This document shows, piece after piece, positions 34,721 through 48,030 of a stretch of DNA of 64,000 nt. This DNA comes from Formicarius rufipectus (taxonomy: Eukaryota > Chordata > Aves > Passeriformes > Formicariidae): assembly GCA_013399695.1 (NCBI GenBank), contig VXAU01003744.1, positions 62,166 through 126,165 of the forward strand. The letters run 5' to 3'. Each line of letters begins with the position of its first letter. Positions within the stretch are counted from its first letter, which is position 1. Made by a program: the position numbers and the translations under genes. The notes beneath the pieces were generated by a model. The model had not been told where the DNA came from and did not search any database. It saw nothing but the letters and a program-made list of their open reading frames with translations.

Positions 34721-37700
34721 TTAATGGAATTAAAGCTCATTTAGTAACTTTAAACTGTAACAAAAGGATGGATTCTGATGAGTTCTGGCTGCAGAAAAGG
34801 ACAGGAAAGCTCCTGTTGACTTTCCCTGGGGCAACATTGTACCTCAGACAAATAATTAGATTGTTTTTAAGGCTGACTTCTCATTGCTGATTTTGTTTTG
34901 TTTTTTTGCTGACAGCCCATTTCTGTTGCATGTATTGCTGAGTTTCTTTTCTGCTGCAGTAGTGGCACTTAATCTGCTTTTATATCTCTGAGGACAGAAA
35001 CTAATGAAGATCAAAACCTAAAGACAACAATTCCTCCTGAAAACCTTTGGAGTTACCCTTAAAAGAAATCTGATCAAAATTCACAGTGAGCTCTGCCTTA
35101 AAAAGTGTCAACTTGAACTCTGTGGCAACAAAGAAAGAGGAGAGAATTTAAGGCCAGTCTTTCCTGAACCATCCCAGAGATGCCTCTGCCTTAAAGAAAA
35201 TCACAGCAAAATATTCTACCATTTCAGCAGGAAAAGACTAGAAAATCCTATTCACAGCGTCCATAATTTTAAGCAAATTTCCCATGTGATATATTGGTGC
35301 CCTGGTTTACAGGCTGCCCATTTACAGGTCTCACATGAAAGCCAACATCCCACAGGGATTTCAGAACAACATTTAAACTTCAGGTTAACTCAGGGAGAAG
35401 AGTTCCTGGGTGGGTGAGTGCAGCATCATGAAACACTAAAGGCTCCCTTTGAACTTTCCACAGGCACTTTCAGGACAACACAGAAAAGTCTCTCCTTTGC
35501 TTCCATTAAAGCACTTGAACTCATGAATTTTTGAAGCAGCATCTCAGGGGTTTAACTGGCAGAGGATGCAGTGAGTGTAAAGGAGGGCATTTTGGAAGAA
35601 TTTCGCTTGAGCACCCGCTGGGTCTCCTTTGCTGCCTCAGTCACTTTAGGCAATCTCAGGGACAAGAACTGTCCACTCCTTTACCTCTGGATTTGAAAAT
35701 GGAGCAAATCCAGACAGGATTTTCTGCACAGCAGCCTTGCACCATCTCTGCAGCAACATTTCTCTCCCCACCACCCAAAAAATCCCTCACAAAAAGACAC
35801 TCATTCCCCTTCAGCTGCCTTTGCTTTTGACTGAAATGCCAACATTTTTTGTTGGCCTCCTTCCTCGTTCCCAAGAACTGTGGGAGGTGGGAAAACAAAA
35901 CGGGAACACTTCAATTTGTCCCCCTATTTATAAGCAATTGCTGCACCTCGGGGAGGTCCTGCCCACAGCCCCTCTCCCAGCTGAGTGCTCAGCCCCTGCA
36001 GAGCTGCCGGACCACACTCAGAGCAGCAGCTTCTGCAGCCAACTTGCAAAACATCTGTCACAAATAGGAACTTCCTATTAAGAACAATGGAGAGATTAAG
36101 AGATTGATGGGTCCTGGGCAACAGGAGAGTCACAGCCAGCTTAGAGACACCAACCTCACCCTTCTCATTCCACCCATCACTCCTGGCCCAGCCAGCTTTG
36201 GATGCAGCACAGGAGAGCGGCATCTGTCAGCAGAGAGGGGCCAAAAGTGACTTCCAGGGCAGCAAGGATATAAAGTCCGTGTGGCAAAAAAGGAATGACA
36301 AAGTCCCAAGGCACAAACCCCCTTGACAACTTTATCTGTCTCTTTTCACACACCTGTAGACTTTGCTGAACATGCTCTAAGGCTCACCAGCGTTATCTTG
36401 GGCATCTCTACTCAAACCACCAACCTTCTGGCTCAGCTCCTCTCAGGCACACACCTCTCACACGTCTATTTTGGGAGCAGAACTGATGGTCACAGCAGGG
36501 GCCACCGAGCCAGCACTGGCACCAGACCACAGACACAGGCAGGACCTACAGAGGAGTGTTACAAGAGATGCTCACAAGGCCTCGGCTGCAAAGAAGGAGT
36601 GTGGTTGGATGGCATGGATTGGGCAAAAGGAATGGGAAATATTGTAATCCTCCATTGCGAGGGCCATCAGAACTGCAGGGAAAGAAAAAAAAAAGATAAA
36701 GAGTCCAGTCCTTACACAGAGAGCACTCTACAGTCAGGAATCCTGAAAGTAGAAATAATTGTCACTTGCATTTAATAACTGGAGGAAAATGGGGGAAAAA
36801 TTAAGAATAATAAGCAGGCAGCTCATCCAAAGCTCATTACAGATGGTTTCCCAGCCTGCAAAGAGAAATTTAAGGAATACTGACACCGCTCCCCCTTATG
36901 CCCCCTCCTTGCCCTCCCCAAGCAGGGATGGCTGGGCTGTGTCTGCCGGTCCCGAGCACATCCAGCAGTGCCAGCTGTGCTGCCTGGCAGGGTGGGCACC
37001 CCCTGGAGCTGCCACAGGCAGTGCTGAGGTGCCTTCTGCTCCAGCAGCCTTGCAGAACCGGGAGAAAGGCAGCAAATAGCTGCAGGCAGCTACTGCTTGT
37101 ATTTCCTCTGACGTTTCTCCTGCACTCCGAGAGTCAGCTTGTGACTGTGCGGGAGATGCAGCTGCTCAGCCAACAGCTTCCTGGGGAAGGGCAGAAACGT
37201 GAGAGCACAGCCCCACAGCCTGCACCTGCTGCCCTGCCCAGAGCACACACTGCTGCCTGCCTCCCCTGGGAACAACAGGAGCAAAGGGAGGTCAAAAGAA
37301 CTGGACTCCTCTCCAAAGAGGATGAGACACCGGGATATGAGAGGATAAACTGCTGTGGGAGCAGTCAGACCAGGTCTCTCCTCTCTTAGTTGACAAAGTG
37401 TGTGGAGATGGGAGTATCGGGCTTGGACTTACACAGGAGTTGGCAAGTTCATGGCTCCATCAGTCCTCCAGCACTGGAAAAGCTGTGCAGCAGAGTCAGG
37501 ACTTGGTGTGCTGCAGGCAGCCTGTAGGGAAGGGGTTTGTGGGAAATAAACCAACTTTCAAGTGAAGAAGCAGCAATTACAGGACAAAGAGCACCTGGAT
37601 TCAACTCATCTATCTTTTTTGTGCTTCTGCCATCGCTAATTTATAGTCCTACAGTGCAAATACTAGGGATGTAAAATCTGTCATCCCAGCATCACCTCTG

Positions 37701-40700
37701 CACAGTTACGAGAGACACCTTGAGCCTCCAAACAACATTCAGTTCTTCAGTAATAATTGTTGCAGAGCTACTCTCAGGGATTAACAACTGAACGGTCCTT
37801 CAGGCTCAGGAAGAGCACTTGGCAGTGACCAGTCTCTGCTCACTACACCCTTGGTACTTACAGCACGTTTTTCTCAAATGCAAGGAGGGCATTGTCCACA
37901 CACCCCTGGAGCTGGGACTGTCAGAAGCTGGGCAGTCCCAGGTAGCAGATGGAGGCCCTGAGCTAATGAAGCATTTAAACACATCTTTAACTCATTTTAA
38001 GCACCAGAGGAGTCCCACTTAGAGCTCCAAATGGCCATTCCCCTTTGCTTCTAGATAACCTTTTAATGTTCCAAAACTGATTGTGCTGCATTCAGAGGTA
38101 TGGGATCTGATCCAGAAAAACCATGTGTGCTGAAATTATGTTTGGCTCCCAAATTCTGAGAAAATCTTTGATGAAGAGAAGTGAGAAACGAGATAAAAGG
38201 GAGAGGATACTTAAAGGTTTTCAACAGCAAGAGACGTTGCCTTGGGGTGTTCTTTTTGCGACCAGGTTATTTACCAGCATTAATCTTCAGTGATTTGTGC
38301 TCAGGAGACATGTCATTTGCCTGTCTGTGCTGGGTTCAGAGACAGCAACGTGTCAGCGGCAGAGCAGCTGCAGCAGCCCAAGTGCACAGATGGTGAGGAT
38401 GCAGCTCGAGTCTTCCCCCTCTGCATTTCCCTCCTATCATTTTCTTCTCTCCACACCCCCACCCTGACTCCAACTCTTTCACTGGGGGGAGGGAGAGCTA
38501 CTTAGACCTCAGCGTGCCTGAAGAGCAAATTAAATCCTTCTTCTAATGACTTCCTGAGTCTCTGGGCTGGCAATCTCTCCCCCCTCAGACAGAAGGCAAC
38601 TGCTGCTGCACAGCTGCCCTGGCACTGGCGAGGCTGGTGGGTGACTGGCAGGCAGGTGTGATGTGGGTTTGGCTCAGCAGCTGCAAAGAAACCAAGGAAG
38701 AAAACCCTGCCTATTGGCCCAGCAGAGTGGGATTTGAAAGCTTTTCCTGCAGCATGGCTGGTGGCTTAATCAGAGAAAAGCCTGATATATATTTGTCCAC
38801 TCACTCCTGGATCATGCCAGCTGACACATTCACATTTTTGCTATACCTAAAAACTCAATGCTAAAGAATAGTTATCTTTAGCTACTCTAAATACTTGGGC
38901 ATCACTTGACTTCTCCACACGTGTTCATGTAGACCCTGCGCTTAGAACTTCCTACTCACCCAGAATTCCCCCAACTCTGCAGTCCCAGCCCTGGCTCATC
39001 ACACCCCACTCAGCAGCCACCAAGCAGGACACGCACTGACATTTGTTTGCAGCGCCAGAGTCACCGTTCCCAGGCTCCTCCTGTCCCCATCCAAAGCAGC
39101 ACAACCCATTTAACCTCCCCTAAGTAAGAAATTAAGAGCTAAACTGAGTGCTGGTCTGAGAGGGACCTGCAGCACCAGCATGCTGAAGGTTCTGCTCCCC
39201 AGGTACAGACAGGGGCTTTGCTGCAGTCAGCAAAACAAGGTAGTTTTAAAACACAAGCAAGTCTCTCTTAAAAGACCTCAGACATCCCCCCTGACTTTGC
39301 ACACCCTAACCAAGGGCACCATCTCCCAGCACACTATGCTGTGCTGCTCAGTGGCCTGAAGTGTCTTCAAATTTCACTAAATCCACTGGTTTTTTTCCTG
39401 CTCTTTATCAGCTTAACAAATCTGCTCCATTGCTGTCTGTAGGGGCAGGCAGGGCACTGTGCAACTCAGCAGATGCAAGAGTTGAATAAAAACCAAAATC
39501 AGTGCAGGGGGAACCAAAGCAAATGGCTTTATTTATTCTGCCTGGGATCTGTGTGTGCACAGAGCTCTGGGGCCAGCCAAAGCTCTCTCGTGCCCCTCAA
39601 GGACTTCTCCTAACCACTGTGGCCACCCCAAGCCACAATGCGCCTATGGGTTTTCTGTGGGATTACACAGTGGCAAAGAACTGGGTCATACCCAGAGATC
39701 AAACCACAGGGGATCCTGCCCCGAGTTGTGTAAACGTTGCTCATGGACAAAAAGCCCTTCTGGGCTCTTTGGGGTTGTATCCTGGATATATCTTGCCAGG
39801 CTTTGGAAAGCTCAGGTTGAGGGAGCAGGAATCCCAACAGATGTGTCTGCCAGCTGTCCCACTGGGCTTCAGGAGCATGCAGCATTCTCCACATTCCCTG
39901 TAAGAGCATCAGGGAAGGAGCATTCAAACCTATGTCCCAGCTGGTTAAAGCCACATCCAGCTGTCCCAGCAGCTGATGCTGATGGGATCTCCACACGGGG
40001 GCCCATCCAGGGTCTGTCTGAACATGACCCAAAAGAACAGCAAGCCCCACACACTTCTTCCACCAGCTGTGTCAGTACAAGAAAGACATCATCCAGATTA
40101 CCCAGTGTGCCTCTCCAGGAGCCACATTCCCTTTAATTCCCCAAACAAGGTTACACCAGGCACTAGGGAGGACACCCTGGGAGAAACCTGCTGAGCAGTG
40201 GCCACTGTTTGAAGAGCAGTGGCCCAGTCATCTGTTACTCACCTTGTGTAGCATGTTCATCTACACCCATCAGTGTGCAGAAAAGCACCTGCATGCAAAA
40301 CCAAAGGGAGAACAAAGGATGCCTAGGAAAGAGCCCAGCTCTGCCCTCTGCCATGTGCCAGCTCTGCCTCAGAACCTCTGCTGCCTGCACAGCCACTCCA
40401 GGCTGGAGCCTGCAAAGGGCTCAGAGCTCCAGCCACACACAGGAGCTGGTGCTCAGCAACGCAGGCATTTGCCATTTCAATGTGCTTTTCTCATTCTTCT
40501 TGTCATGACAGATTTTAAGGGCAGAAAGGAACTTCTCTACTTTGCCCGTATTGGGGGAGCAGAGCTGAACATCCTTCTTTCACAGGATGAGGCAGTAACA
40601 GAGTATCTTCATTTCTGTGTGTGTGTTTTCCTTCTGTTGTTTAACACTGAATGGAGAAGCTGTTGAAAGAAGGCAAGCAAAGATGTATAATAGAAGGGGT

Positions 40701-43700
40701 ACATTCCTCCCAAGCATTCATCAGCCCATTGGCTTGAGTGAGAGGAAAAGCAAGGCAAGGAAGAGAAGAAAGAGCATCACATTTTTGCCTAAGCGCACAG
40801 ATCATTGGTAGTCTGTTCAAACTTCAATTCTTACAGCCTCCAACAAGCACAAGGATTGTTTCAGTAGGAGCAGTGCTCAGTTCTAATCCTTCTCCCCCTA
40901 AACTGGAGATTTACTTGCGAAATGGAAAGAGAAGCACCTGAGTCTGAAGAGGTCTGAGAACAAGGCAGGGAAGACAAATCTCCCTCATTAGTAATGAAAA
41001 GAGTGTCAATGTACAGGGCAAGGGCTGCACCGAGTTTGGTGTTTGGAACTCAGGGTGGTCTCAGTGCCTCAACCCTGTGGTTTAAAGGCAGAAAAAATTA
41101 CCAATAAACAACAGCTACCAAGGCAGATAAACGAGGAACTACTTGTTAAATAAGCATGACAAAGGCTACCAGAATTAGCATCTACAGAACTTCCCATATG
41201 CCACAAAATAATTATGAGGGTTGGGATTAAAATGGGAACGATCAAGAAGTCTTCATGGGAGTTTAGGAAAGACCTCGATGTATTCAGAGGGAGATAACAG
41301 CTCTGCAGATCTGTTGCAGATCTCATTAAACATTTTTAAAAACTCCATGAAAGGGAAATGAAGTTAATTGAATTTAAATCAGCTAATAAATATTCTTTTT
41401 TTCAGGAAAAAAAAAAAAAAGGAACACAAGATGATGCCAGGAGCGTATTACCAATGTTAAAAACTTGACTCTAAAAACAGCAGAAGAATTTACTATATGT
41501 GAAGATGCCAAGTATAAACCTTGCGTCTTGTTCCTGGCTGGGATCATTCTTCAAATAAAATATTCAGGTAGACTGAGAAACCCTTGGTGACTCTAAGAAG
41601 GCATGCACAGTGCCACAGAAGGGCAAAATTCATCTTTTAACCTGGACTCATTTTCTGTCCTGTCTGTGTAACTGCAGACAATTCTGGTAGTCATACAAAC
41701 ACACACTTAAGCCTGAGTATCTCCAGGAAATTGTCTAATAATGATAAATGAACAAAAGTCATGCAGAATAAAATGGAAAATCAACTCGTGCTGGAATGAC
41801 ACATTACAAAATTAATCTGGGAAGCATGCTGGAATGCCAAATGGGATCCATGCAAGCAAATCTCACTACTTGGAGCCAACATCTGGCGTCTTATCTGAAT
41901 TTTCCAAGCTGCTTCTCAGTTATACAAAACTGGCCTGGATATTTGATGAGACTCTCAAATTTTCCAATACTGTCTTCAGGGACGCCAGAACTACTACAAG
42001 AATGTCTTTTTGCTGGCAGTTTGAATTGGACTGAATCAGACCTCACTGCCAGGACACACTACAGGATAATTCACCCCAGGAACTTTATTTAGGAGTAGGG
42101 GTTTTGTCATGCCAAGTCAAACCAATCATCTGTTAGGTCTGATAACCCAGTGACAGCAGCCTTTGCTTAGCCCTCCAGAGCAAAAATAGCAATCAATTAA
42201 AAAGACAACAACCACAAAGCCCAGCAAAACAAACAAGCAAAACCATGGCCATAAAGTCATGGTCACCACCAGGGGAGCAGTCAGGACTGCACCAAGACTG
42301 TATGGAATCCTTTGGGCCCATATTTTAAAAAGGAATTGATACTATCCACCCAAGTCATACAGTGCAGAGAACAGTGTGTGTTTCATCTTTGAGGCAAAAC
42401 TAGATGCCAAATTAATTTGCTCCCTGTAATCAATGAAAATCACCAAATGCAGTTTGCTGGTATTTCTCCAGATCAGCAAATAAATAGATAATCAACGGAA
42501 AAGAAGTGGCCCTGCAGAGAACTTTACCAGAATATTTTACAGAAAGAAAAATTTATCCAGTGGTGAAAGGAAAACCAGCAGTGCTGGTTTATGGAGGGGC
42601 TGGATGAGCACATCCAAGCTGGATTAACACACTCTCTGGAAGATCACTTAACTCCTCTCAGCTTTCTGATTTCCTTTGCTACCAAGACAACAAAATTTCA
42701 CAGTTCCTTTTCTTCTAAATCTCCACATCAAATGGACAACACAGGATGTGAAAACCTTGTACCGAGTCACCAGATGAGGAAATTTTGGGACTCGAGTTAC
42801 ACTTAATTAAAAGAGGCTTATCCTTAAGCCAGCCCTGTAAATGCTTGTCAGTGTTTTCCCTATCTGCCCCTCCAATAAACCATTCATGCTGGACACAAAC
42901 AAACTGTCTCCAATTTTTAAAGCAGCCATCATGAATCAGAACAAAAATACTCCTCCCTATCTAGCAACAACACACCATCTTGGAGCCCTTGTAACTCCAC
43001 CTGTTCTGCAGGAAGAGCATGCCTCATTTATATAAGCTCTGGTTTATTCTGGGATAAAATGAGAAATCTACTGGAGGAAAGGCTGCCTGCTATGACATCA
43101 GAGCACTCAGTGGTCTGATCAAGCTTTTCATGAGCTGACTGTCCTTGTACCTGGAGAGAGAAACAGGACCAGGACACAGTAACACCTTAACAAATAATAA
43201 AGTTCAAAATTGCAACCTCTTCTATTCTTGGAACCACATTCTAAAAAATAACCTGAAAGAACTTGATTAAATCCGATCACAGCCCTCAGCACTTCTGCTC
43301 TCTTTGGGCATCACCTACACCTTCAGCAGAGCTGCACAACCCTCAGAAGTGGCTCTTCACCTTTCAGCAAGAACGCAGTGTTGTGTCTAGGCTCAGCAAA
43401 GGAAGAACCAACCACTGTCCAAGAATATCCTCTATTTCTTTTCCCCACCAATAATGGCTGGAACTTCAAGCAGGAAAACCCCCCGAGGCTGTTGCTCTCC
43501 TGCTTTTCCTCAAGAGGAGGATTCCACTCGGGCTCAAGGACACAAATCAGCAGAGTCAATGCAAACCCAGCAGTATTTCAAGCCTGGCCTGCTGAGCTCA
43601 CCACAGGAGTGTCTTCCACCACTTCCCTCCCCACATGATCAGAACAGCACACAGGATGCTACAGCATCTGTTTGAGAGAGCAACAGCACAAGTGTCAGCT

Positions 43701-46700
43701 GCCAGCAAGATAAGGGACCAAATATCTCCTGGATCAGAGGCTAAGGATGGAAGATGATTTATTAATTCATCCAGTCCATCTCCTTCCAGACAGGCAGCCA
43801 GTCCAAGGCAGCAGGGAATGACGGTCCCTTCCAGCAGAGGAGCTGCCCTGCTGCCTGCAGAGCCTTGTTTCCAAAACCTCCACCAACCCCCAGGCACAGT
43901 TCAGTCAGGGGGGATGTGACCCTGAACCACCAGCCTTGCTGAACATTTTCCAGGGCTCTCTGTGAGCTTTACACAAATCCAAGCAGCATTTTTCATGGAA
44001 GATTATTTAGCTTCATTCCAGGTGGTTTTTCTTGATCTTCAAGTTGCCCTCTCTTTTGCAGCCTGTTAAATCCAGTGGCACCCTCTGGCAAAGGCTCAGA
44101 GATTATCCCTGGAGCACCCACACCTGAAAGTGGTGGTGTCTAGGCTTCTCAGATAATCTCTATTAAAGAATTTTTCATCATTCCTCAGAAGTGTCCCTCT
44201 GCTCTCCTCATCAGCTCTTTGCCTTTCCTCCAGGAACGTTCTAGGGGTGGTGAGTGCTCCTTCACACCCAGAGCTCGCTCCCTTCTCCCACTGCCTTCCC
44301 AGATCCCTCTGCTCTGCCTGCACAGGGCCAGTTTATCACCAGTGGCTGCAGACATGCCAGTTTTACACATGAAAAGGTAAAACCCGCCAGGCTTTCACCC
44401 TGCCCCCTCAGCTGGCATCAGCCTGGCCCCTGCATCACTCTGCCCCTGAGCACAAAGGTTCTGCTCTGCTACAGGAGGAGCAGCACCACATCCCCCCCAG
44501 GAGCTGCTGCTTTGTCTGCTCGCAGAGACAACATAAAGGTGCCTCTGTGGGGATATCTGATATCTCTGGGATGACAACTGTGCCCCAGACCACTCCTCAG
44601 CCTCCCCCCAGCAGATTGAATTTCAGCCTGAGCGACACAAAGGAGTATATTGTGGCTATCTGATGGGCAGAAAGGGATTTGGGATTTACAGTTCCTGGGA
44701 GTCTTCAAGCAGTCACAGGGTAATGTGACAGAAAGGAAACATCTTTCATGTAAAAAGAGCTCAGCCAAAAACCTGACATCCCATTTTTGTCAGAATCTGT
44801 CTTTGCTTCATATCCATAATCAGTAAAAGAAACAATCTTCCACTCCATTGTCCCAGCAAAGGAATGCCCAGCCCGGCTGGCGGGTGTTTCCAGAGGGAGC
44901 TGTCAGCTTTTGTTTAGCATTCTGCTCTGGTCCCACACTTTGGCTCGCCTGGAAATTTTAAATGCAAATGTATTTGCAGGGTGGCACGAGAGAACAATAT
45001 CAGAATTTTACCTCACACGACAGCTTCTCAATTGGTTCCCTTCAGTTCCCTTTTCCTCCTCCCCTAATATAGAGGTTTTGCAGCTACTAAAAAGAAAAAA
45101 AAAAATAGGCTTAAACCAGAAATCTTTACCTATTTTTTTTTCCTCCTGAAAGACCTTCCCAGGCTCTTCTGCTCAAAACAAATCTAAACCACAGTTTAAA
45201 TAATGCTTTAAAATGACCCACGACTCCAAGCTGAGACGGGGAGCAGGCAATTTCTTCAATAGCAGGGAATAACAGCACTTAATTCAAATCATCCCCACGT
45301 AGTATTTGCCATCTTGCAAGGGCTAAATAAGCTCTAGCTGGTTAATCACTGGTTTATGCACTCCCCAAACTCATGAGTCGTGTTCCTAAGGATCAGGGGG
45401 GAGCAAACAGCTCCAAGGATGTGCTGTTGGACAGGCATTTGTGCTTCTCTTCTCCTCTTTGTGCTCGGTGTCAGGGAGTCCCGGGCCACAGATGCAGGCA
45501 GATCATTCCCAGCCCTCATAATTCAGCAGTCCCTCCAGAGGCTGTGACAGGGCCATGGGAGAGGCAAATTTGTCACCGACCTTATTAAGAAGGCATTTAT
45601 TGAGCAGTGACGTTGGGCCACTTCAAAGAGTGCGAAATGGTCAGAGCCAGAGTTGATGATTTTCCTCCTGGTGGAAGGACGTTGTTGGCCACACGTGGGA
45701 CCAGCCCCTCGTGCAAAGCCAGGCGTGACCTGGGCACAGCTCAGCAGTTTGTGCTGAGCTGCACAAGATCACAACACATTTTAGAAATGATGGTGCCTCC
45801 ATTTCTCCCTTTAAAGCTCCAGTTCTCCCTTTAAAGAACAGCTTTTTGTTTTGCCTTTGTGGTTTATTATCCAACACACATGCAAGAGGGATACTTGAAA
45901 GGAAAATAAAGAAGTAGGTCAGAGGGTCAGCCAGCACAAATGGTCAAGCCACCTTGTTGCAATCCACCTTGTTGCAGTTTATATACATTGCAATATTTAA
46001 CTCTATTGTTGAAAGAGGAAATACTATTTTTAGCCACTACCTATTACTTTTGTTCACAGATTAAGTGCCATATGCAGCTCTATTACTGATCTGGCATTTT
46101 TTTCACGTGCATTTACAGAGCTGTTCATTAATCCTGATGGCTTCTATATTGAAAAAAAAACCCCAAACTTAAAATAATTTTACTGGTGTGCTTTAATGCA
46201 GCTAAAATTTTCTGTCACAAAAACTAAAAGGAAATGCCTCCAGAATGGAAGTGGTAGGAGATCTGACTGCAACCCAAGGATGAGATTTTCTGAAGCACTG
46301 AAGATTCAGAACTTGGCTTATACAGATACATTTTCCTCACTCTCCCCCCCAAAGCACTCTGGATACAAAACGCTGAAAACTGAAAAGAGTGACCTGAAAA
46401 ATTTACTCTGGAGCTTAAACACAAGCCTAGGAGTGTTCAAAATCTGACTCTGTCCTGGGTGATGAGTAAGTACTTCTGAAAATTCCTCTTACACTGTCTG
46501 CTCTGCAATGTCTTTTTTACTGCATGCCCCCTGGGAACATGTCTTAATCCCATATTCCTTCCAGAGTCTTCCCCTAATTAGGTTATTAATGAGAAACAGA
46601 AAGAGGAAGCATTAAGTCATTCAGTCAATGGTGAGTATTATAAACATGAAATCCCTGTCATGTTCCACAGTAAATCCCACATTACTCGTCTCCCACAGAG

Positions 46701-47511
46701 GAACCAGAGCATTCACCTGACTCCCAGAACAAAGTTTCAGCTCCACTTTGGCTACAGAAGTTACAAAGAACAGCTTTGCCAGGCAGCACCACAGCTCTGC
46801 ATCCAACTGTGCACTAGAGGCCAGGTGGGTACATTATTTTATAGCTGGCCTAAACTGAACCATTGACTTTATTCAAATTGTAAGAAGCTGCCTAATCATC
46901 ACCTCATAGTCCTCTCTCTCCTAAAAGCTAAGAGGTGCATGACACAGAAGAAATGAAAAGTATTTCTCTTAAATGAAGCATCAACATTTAGCTTTAGACC
47001 TGTATTTCCATTATTCATCAATGTGCTGTAAACACAAGCACTGACTGTTTGCTGCAAGGGATCAGAGATGCTTACAAGCACACTGGCTGGAAATTATGGA
47101 CATTAAAAGAGCTAAATCATTTTCTCGAACCGTTTTCTAAGGCTGCTCCCTCTTGCTGCTTTTACAGTATCAAAAGGCTGGCACACATCCAACCTAATGT
47201 ATTTCCGAAGAACATGAAGACACCGGACCTTCACCAGAGATCACTTACGAGCTGCCAAAATTAACAGGGACCTCGCAGAGAGATAGGGACAAGCCCATCT
47301 CCTGCAGGAGCTATCGGAGATTACGCACTCCAGGGTGAAAACATGCAAAATCATTCTGAAAAAAAACAAAACCAAATACCTTACTCAGGCACAGGGGTCT
47401 TACTCGCGTGAATAAGGCTTTACGGCTCCCAGCCCCCAGGGATCGCATCTGGAGCCAACTCCAGCTACCTGAGATGGCAGTTCCAGACTGGAAGAGAAGG
47501 AGAGCGGCGTC

Positions 47512-48010
47512 TGCACCGGCACCGACCGAGCACTCCACGCAGGGAGCAAACCCTGCGCGCCCGAGCCGCGGCATCCCCGGGGCCGCACACAGAGCCGGGA
47601 GCCCCCCGGGGGCAGGAGGGGGGCTCCGAGCCCCGTGGCCGCCCGGGGAAGGGGCACGGCTGCGGCCACGGGGTGCTCACAGAGGCGGCGGCATCGCCCC
47701 GCTCCCCCCCGACCCCACTCACCGCAACGGCCCCGGCCGGAGGCAGGAGCCGGAGCCCCGGCCCGGGAGGGTGCCCTGCGGAGCCGGGACGGGGCTCGCA
47801 GAGATGCTCCGAGTGATGCTCCGAGCGCCGAGTGATGCTGCGGGCGCGGCCGGGGCGGGGACGGGCGGGTTGGAGCCGCCCCCGCACCACGGGGAGGGAC
47901 CCACCGGGACGGCAGCACCGCAGGAAAGCCAAAGCCACCCAGCCCCAGCCCGGCTGGGAGCCCCTGGACGGCCGCGACCGGCGGGGGATACGCCCGCAGC
48001 CGCCGGGGGT
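47512..48010. promoter_or_regulatory. CpG island, likely distal PRR5 promoter
   Basis: About 500 bases are very GC-rich and dense in CpG, in sharp contrast to the CpG-poor flanks. GC boxes are visible as GGGGCGGGG at 47852-47860, GGGCGGG at 47863-47869 and an inverted CCGCCCCC at 47876-47883. No TATA box is evident, as usual for CpG-island promoters. A 12-base motif GATGCTCCGAGT is duplicated in tandem near 47802-47825. The long open frames covering this stretch on both strands (about 278 codons on plus, 228 on minus) result from the lack of AT-rich stop codons and have no recognisable protein content. Confidence 0.7.
47723..47840 (-). other. PRR5: Putative non-coding first exon of PRR5
   Basis: On the minus strand the sequence CCGTTGCG is followed by GTGAGTGGG, a near-consensus splice donor at 47722-47721, just downstream of clustered GC boxes. 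The bases from the donor back to about 47850 contain no ATG on the minus strand, so the exon would be purely 5' UTR. That fits the next exon carrying the start codon. The transcription start is unknown, and the right end is placed below the GC boxes at 47852-47883. The assignment to PRR5 rests on strand, distance and the lack of any other gene. It has not been shown by a transcript. Confidence 0.45.
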
Positions 48011-48030
48011 GGCACAGGTCGTGCCCAGGA

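Larger units (their letters stand above)
18394..47722 (-). other. Inferred PRR5 intron 1
   Basis: About 29 kb between the CpG-island donor and the start-codon exon. It holds a GC-rich shoulder to about 18990, the 19-bp and 46-bp tandem repeats, the CAAA repeat, two poly-A tracts, two CR1 fragments and the 45-bp repeat pair. I find no convincing coding exon on either strand. It is an intron only if the distal promoter is used. Otherwise it is 5' flank. Confidence 0.5.
1..47850 (-). other. PRR5: PRR5 (Protor-1) gene, 5' part
   Basis: This is the span of the only recognisable gene, transcribed right to left and continuing past the left edge. The product, Protor-1, binds Rictor in mTOR complex 2, a cytoplasmic kinase complex that phosphorylates AKT, SGK1 and PKC (family knowledge). 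Five coding exons read directly, and each junction has GT/AG sites and compatible phase: 0, 131, 212, 261 and 319 coding bases accumulate before successive exons, 411 in total. The joined reading gives 137 residues closely matching vertebrate PRR5 from its start to the segment ending FYPVQ. PRR5 rather than its paralogue PRR5L is indicated by the start MRTLRRLKFM, by GVIAVFQRKGLPD and by KGMVILRDKIRFYEGQ. The human protein is about 388 residues (from memory), so roughly one third is here. The right-hand limit assumes that the CpG island at 47.5-48.0 kb is the distal promoter, which is inference. Confidence 0.93.

Noticed and set aside
44075..44095. GGCACCCTCTGGCA as a CTCF site
   Set aside because: The spacing and central bases do not fit the core consensus.
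46202..46464. Plus-strand exon bounded by TTTAATGCAG and GGTGATGA|GTAAGTAC
   Set aside because: The acceptor has a poor pyrimidine tract and there is no partner exon. GTAAGT hexamers are expected about 16 times per strand in this window.
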